Shown here: piece by piece, positions 5,700 through 8,139 of the stretch
How positions within the stretch are numbered: position 1 is the stretch's first letter
Layout of the letters: every line of letters begins with the position of its first letter
Assembly (NCBI GenBank): GCA_018065815.1
Contig: JAGHSP010000336.1
Location: 1 to 8,139 of the forward strand
DNA length: 8,139 bases
Origin: Candidatus Sodaliphilus limicaballi
Lineage (GTDB): Bacteria; Bacteroidota; Bacteroidia; Bacteroidales; Muribaculaceae
Direction of reading: 5' to 3'
Program-made: the position numbers and the translations under genes
The notes under the pieces: generated by a model
The model's input: only the letters and a program-made list of their open reading frames with translations
What the model was told of the DNA's origin: nothing
Database searches by the model: none

Positions 5700-7928
5700 T
5701 CAAACCTTGCCCAGCACGATGTTGATGATCGCATTAGCGTCGGCGATATCCACCACGCCATCGCCGTTCACGTCGGCGCGACCATTGTATTTGTCTGCGC
5801 TTTCCTTGCCCAGCGTGATGTTGATAACAATGTTAGCGTCAATAACATCTACCACGCCGTCGCCATTAGCGTCACCCTTTACAAATGGCTTGATTTCGTG
5901 TTGCTCGCCGTCGTAGAAGATCTGGAGATTATCCATATAGCATGCGTTTGTCTTGCTGCCCGTTGTGGTGTTGAATCTGAAACGAACCGGGCATTTATAA
6001 GACATCGTCCACGCGAGCTTGGTGGTTTGGCCTATAATTGCCGACTGGTCGGGGGTCAATGCCACCCACGTCTTGCCGCCATCGACCGACGCGCTCAATC
6101 GGAATTTAGAATCAGATGTCGTGGGGTTATTAACACTGGCCTCAATGCGATAAATCTCGTCGCAATAGACATCGCTTGTCATCGTTGCGACACCACTGCC
6201 AAAGGTGGCCAATGCCTGAACTCCATCCTCGCAATAATCAACACCGGGAGCAACGACCTTGTCCTTGCCTAGCGTCCAGGTCGCAAACTTTCCTGGCACA
6301 TCGACCGATGTAGTGCCTGTTGACAACGGCATACCCTCGAAGTCCTCGACCAGGCTCGTCAAGTTCCCCAACAAGTCAACGTCAAACTCAATGACACCGC
6401 CATTCTCGGTAATCTTGTTAAGCATGTATGGGTTGTCCAGTCCAGTCCAAGTTTTGAGGCTAGGGGTTGTGCTACTGCTCACCATCACAACTGATTTGCT
6501 GCCAGGGAACGGGTCGCTGGGCGATGCACCGATTGATGAGTTGCCAGCACGCAATAGTTCATAGTAGTTGTGCGAGGGATAAGCATTGACCCTGTTGTTA
6601 GACCATGGCGATGTTGCCGTCGAGTCAACACGCGCAATGATCATGCCGTGTCCGGGCAAGTAGTAGTCCCAGCGGGTCTTCTGGCGGTTGTCGATGATGA
6701 AGTATTCTTTCAAGACCGGTGTCTTGAGAATGTAACCCTCGTTGCTCGAAATGGGATTGAGGACGTAGTGGCCTGTCCCGCTGATGACTTTGGGGTTAGC
6801 AAATCCCATGAAATAGCGTTCAAAAATGGAGAAGCCACACGGAGTGCGCCCGCTGTTGAACGAGCCGCCGCCAGCCATGATGTCCCATTCGCCGGGGTGA
6901 TGACTCTCTCCGCCATTGCCCTCATAGTCGGTGTCATAGAGGTCGGGGAAGCCCATCACGTGAGTGAACTCATGGCACATGGTGCCTATGCCCTCAATAG
7001 TGATGGTGCTGGGCGAGTCGCTCCATCCATAAAGCTCGGTTGAGCATGCATAAGTTCCAAGGCGTTTGCCGCTATAAGTCGATGACGACCAGAATGACGA
7101 TTTGTGAGGCCACAACAAGCGACTGTCGTTGCCGCCAAAACTTGATGACAAGCCGGCAACCTGGAAGAATATCATGTCAATGTAACCATTGTTGTCGGCA
7201 TCATACTTAGAGAAGTCCACACCCTGAGCCGATGCCTTTGCCACTGCACTCAGGAATATCGACGACGCATAACTTGTGCCCTTGAAATCATAACAAGAAT
7301 AGTTCACATCAATGGGACCTACCACGTCAAACTGGGGCTGGAAAATGCCATTGCTGTTCTCCGAATAATAGTCATGCATACTGCCAGTGCAGCTCACCCA
7401 CTTGCCGCTGTCGTCGGTATAGCCGGTGAACCCTTTGGTGTTAAGCATGTCGTTGTAGAACCCTTTGGGGTCTTTCATTGCGAACTTCTTGTCAGTAAGG
7501 TTAATAAGAATGACGAGTCCGCGGAATTTCTTCACGTCGATAGCGGGAGAGTGCTGCGCGGGTCCGTCGCGCTTCACGCGTTTAGCCTCGCCCTGTGCAT
7601 GTGCAGCACGGTCGGTGATATACTTGTCGGCACCTTGCAGGAACAACTGCTCGTCGGCTGTGCGCTCGGCCAGGTTGTGCGCCTTGATGCCCGTTGCCTT
7701 GATGCCCTCGCCGTCGCGCTGGGCATACACATACACGCCAGCGTCGTCCTTGACGATGGTGTAGCCGTCGAGGGTGGTGTTGAAATGGTAAAACTCGTCA
7801 CCAATGAGCTTTATAGTGAGCTTTGAGCCATCGGGTTGGGTAATAGTGACAGGCTCACGGTGAGCCGGAATTGCCATCGCGCTGATCGCAACAAGCAACG
7901 ATGCTATTAACAAAGTTATTTTTCTCAT
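5700..7928 (-). CDS. Secreted M6-family zinc metallopeptidase with C-terminal dockerin (paralogue 2)
   Basis: 742 residues, same architecture as the peptidase at 3013-5232 and alike along the whole length by eye. Signal peptide 1-19 (cleavage after AMA). Propeptide to about 120, closing with the same KRVKR (116-120). Catalytic domain about 132-520: EF-like loop D243/D245/N247/D251, zinc motif HEFTH at 319-323 followed by VMGFPDLYD, Met-turn-like WDIMAGG (348-354), and the block YFIIDNRQ...LPGHGMIIARVDS (409-436). A beta-sandwich-like domain follows (about 526-679), then a dockerin with loops D686/N688/D690/D694/D697 and D719/N721/D723/D727/D730. Odd points: an extra Cys (C318) directly before the zinc motif, where the paralogue has Val, and an Ala-rich second dockerin repeat (ADANAIINIVLG). 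Catalytic residues look intact, so it should be active. Both the promoter and the 5' leader carry extra repeats. Substrate unknown. Confidence 0.95.
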   Translation of the reverse strand: MRKITLLIASLLVAISAMAIPAHREPVTITQPDGSKLTIKLIGDEFYHFNTTLDGYTIVKDDAGVYVYAQRDGEGIKATGIKAHNLAERTADEQLFLQGADKYITDRAAHAQGEAKRVKRDGPAQHSPAIDVKKFRGLVILINLTDKKFAMKDPKGFYNDMLNTKGFTGYTDDSGKWVSCTGSMHDYYSENSNGIFQPQFDVVGPIDVNYSCYDFKGTSYASSIFLSAVAKASAQGVDFSKYDADNNGYIDMIFFQVAGLSSSFGGNDSRLLWPHKSSFWSSSTYSGKRLGTYACSTELYGWSDSPSTITIEGIGTMCHEFTHVMGFPDLYDTDYEGNGGESHHPGEWDIMAGGGSFNSGRTPCGFSIFERYFMGFANPKVISGTGHYVLNPISSNEGYILKTPVLKEYFIIDNRQKTRWDYYLPGHGMIIARVDSTATSPWSNNRVNAYPSHNYYELLRAGNSSIGASPSDPFPGSKSVVMVSSSTTPSLKTWTGLDNPYMLNKITENGGVIEFDVDLLGNLTSLVEDFEGMPLSTGTTSVDVPGKFATWTLGKDKVVAPGVDYCEDGVQALATFGSGVATMTSDVYCDEIYRIEASVNNPTTSDSKFRLSASVDGGKTWVALTPDQSAIIGQTTKLAWTMSYKCPVRFRFNTTTGSKTNACYMDNLQIFYDGEQHEIKPFVKGDANGDGVVDVIDANIVINITLGKESADKYNGRADVNGDGVVDIADANAIINIVLGKV

Positions 7929-7943
7929 ATCGCTTTATGTTTA

Positions 7944-7966
7944 TACTTGCTTATTCTACTTGCTTA
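7944..7966 (-). repeat. Tandem 10-base repeat in the leader of M6 peptidase paralogue 2
   Basis: On the minus strand TAAGCAAGTA occurs twice (7957-7966 and 7944-7953), separated by GAA. Given a start site near 7974, both copies fall in the untranslated leader, 16-38 bases before the ATG at 7928. The paralogous gene has no such repeat in its leader. Confidence 0.6.
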
Positions 7967-7978
7967 CATTTAATCTGC

Positions 7979-8010
7979 CAAAAGTAGTAATTTTTCACAA
8001 AACATGCAAG
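7979..8010 (-). promoter_or_regulatory. Promoter of M6 peptidase paralogue 2
   Basis: On the minus strand TACTTTTG (7979-7986) matches TAnnTTTG, and CTTGC (8006-8010) lies 19 bases upstream. Sequence and spacing match the promoter of the paralogue at 5269-5300, although the bases between differ. That supports both calls. Confidence 0.72.
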
Positions 8011-8045
8011 TTTTAGTGCAGATTCACATGGCAACTACACTAAAA
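8011..8045. promoter_or_regulatory. 8-base inverted repeat upstream of the paralogue 2 promoter, possible operator
   Basis: TTTTAGTG (8011-8018) and CACTAAAA (8038-8045) are perfect inverted copies 19 bases apart. The proximal arm touches the -33 element at 8006-8010. There is no U-run on either side, so a regulator site fits better than a terminator. No protein can be named. Confidence 0.4.
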
Positions 8046-8117
8046 TTAACACCATCCCCTAGCAATTTCAGCAACCATAGACCCAAATCGCTTATTGCAA
8101 TGGTATTTTGGGTAATA

Positions 8118-8138
8118 TCCCCGCGCAGATCTCACTGA
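8118..8138 (-). repeat. Copy 2 of the 21-base dispersed repeat
   Basis: Exact reverse complement of 2339-2359. Only one base remains beyond it, so I cannot tell whether it also has the partner arm seen at 2303-2316 beside copy 1. It sits about 110 bases upstream of the -33 element of the first peptidase gene. Confidence 0.75.
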
Positions 8139-8139
8139 T

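Overview
The window looks like chromosomal DNA of a gut-type Bacteroidales bacterium (Bacteroidetes; a Muribaculaceae- or Prevotella-like lineage is my best guess, inferred from gene style only). The signs are promoters of the Bacteroidetes kind (TAnnTTTG at -7, with TTTG or TTG about 20 bases upstream), AT-rich leaders with no Shine-Dalgarno sequence, and secreted BspA-like leucine-rich-repeat and M6-peptidase proteins carrying C-terminal dockerin modules.

All four genes lie on the minus strand, so transcription runs from right to left. From the right end: an M6 metallopeptidase with a dockerin (5700-7928); a closely related tandem paralogue (3013-5232); a 78-residue acidic lipoprotein (2517-2753); and a BspA-like leucine-rich-repeat protein (1-2121) that runs off the left edge inside or just after its dockerin. 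This last gene has no stop codon in the window, but I read it in frame through all 707 codons. The genes are separated by 259-467 bases and each has its own promoter candidate. The downstream peptidase also has a clear intrinsic terminator, so they are best read as four separate transcription units rather than one operon.

All four products have export signals: three Sec signal peptides and one lipoprotein signal. The three large proteins all end in a two-repeat, EF-hand-like dockerin. The common theme is a set of secreted proteolytic and adhesive proteins sharing one C-terminal module. No cohesin partner is visible in the window, so what the dockerins bind is unknown.

The intergenic DNA has more structure than usual. 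It holds a 21-base sequence in inverted orientation at 2339-2359 and 8118-8138 that brackets the lipoprotein and both peptidases, a 17-base near-perfect inverted repeat (5333-5349/5498-5514) between the peptidases, paired 9-base direct repeats in two-helical-turn phase upstream of the lipoprotein, an orphan plus-strand terminator (2425-2460), and repeats in the leader and upstream region of the first peptidase. I see no rRNA, tRNA, CRISPR array, transposase or integrase.
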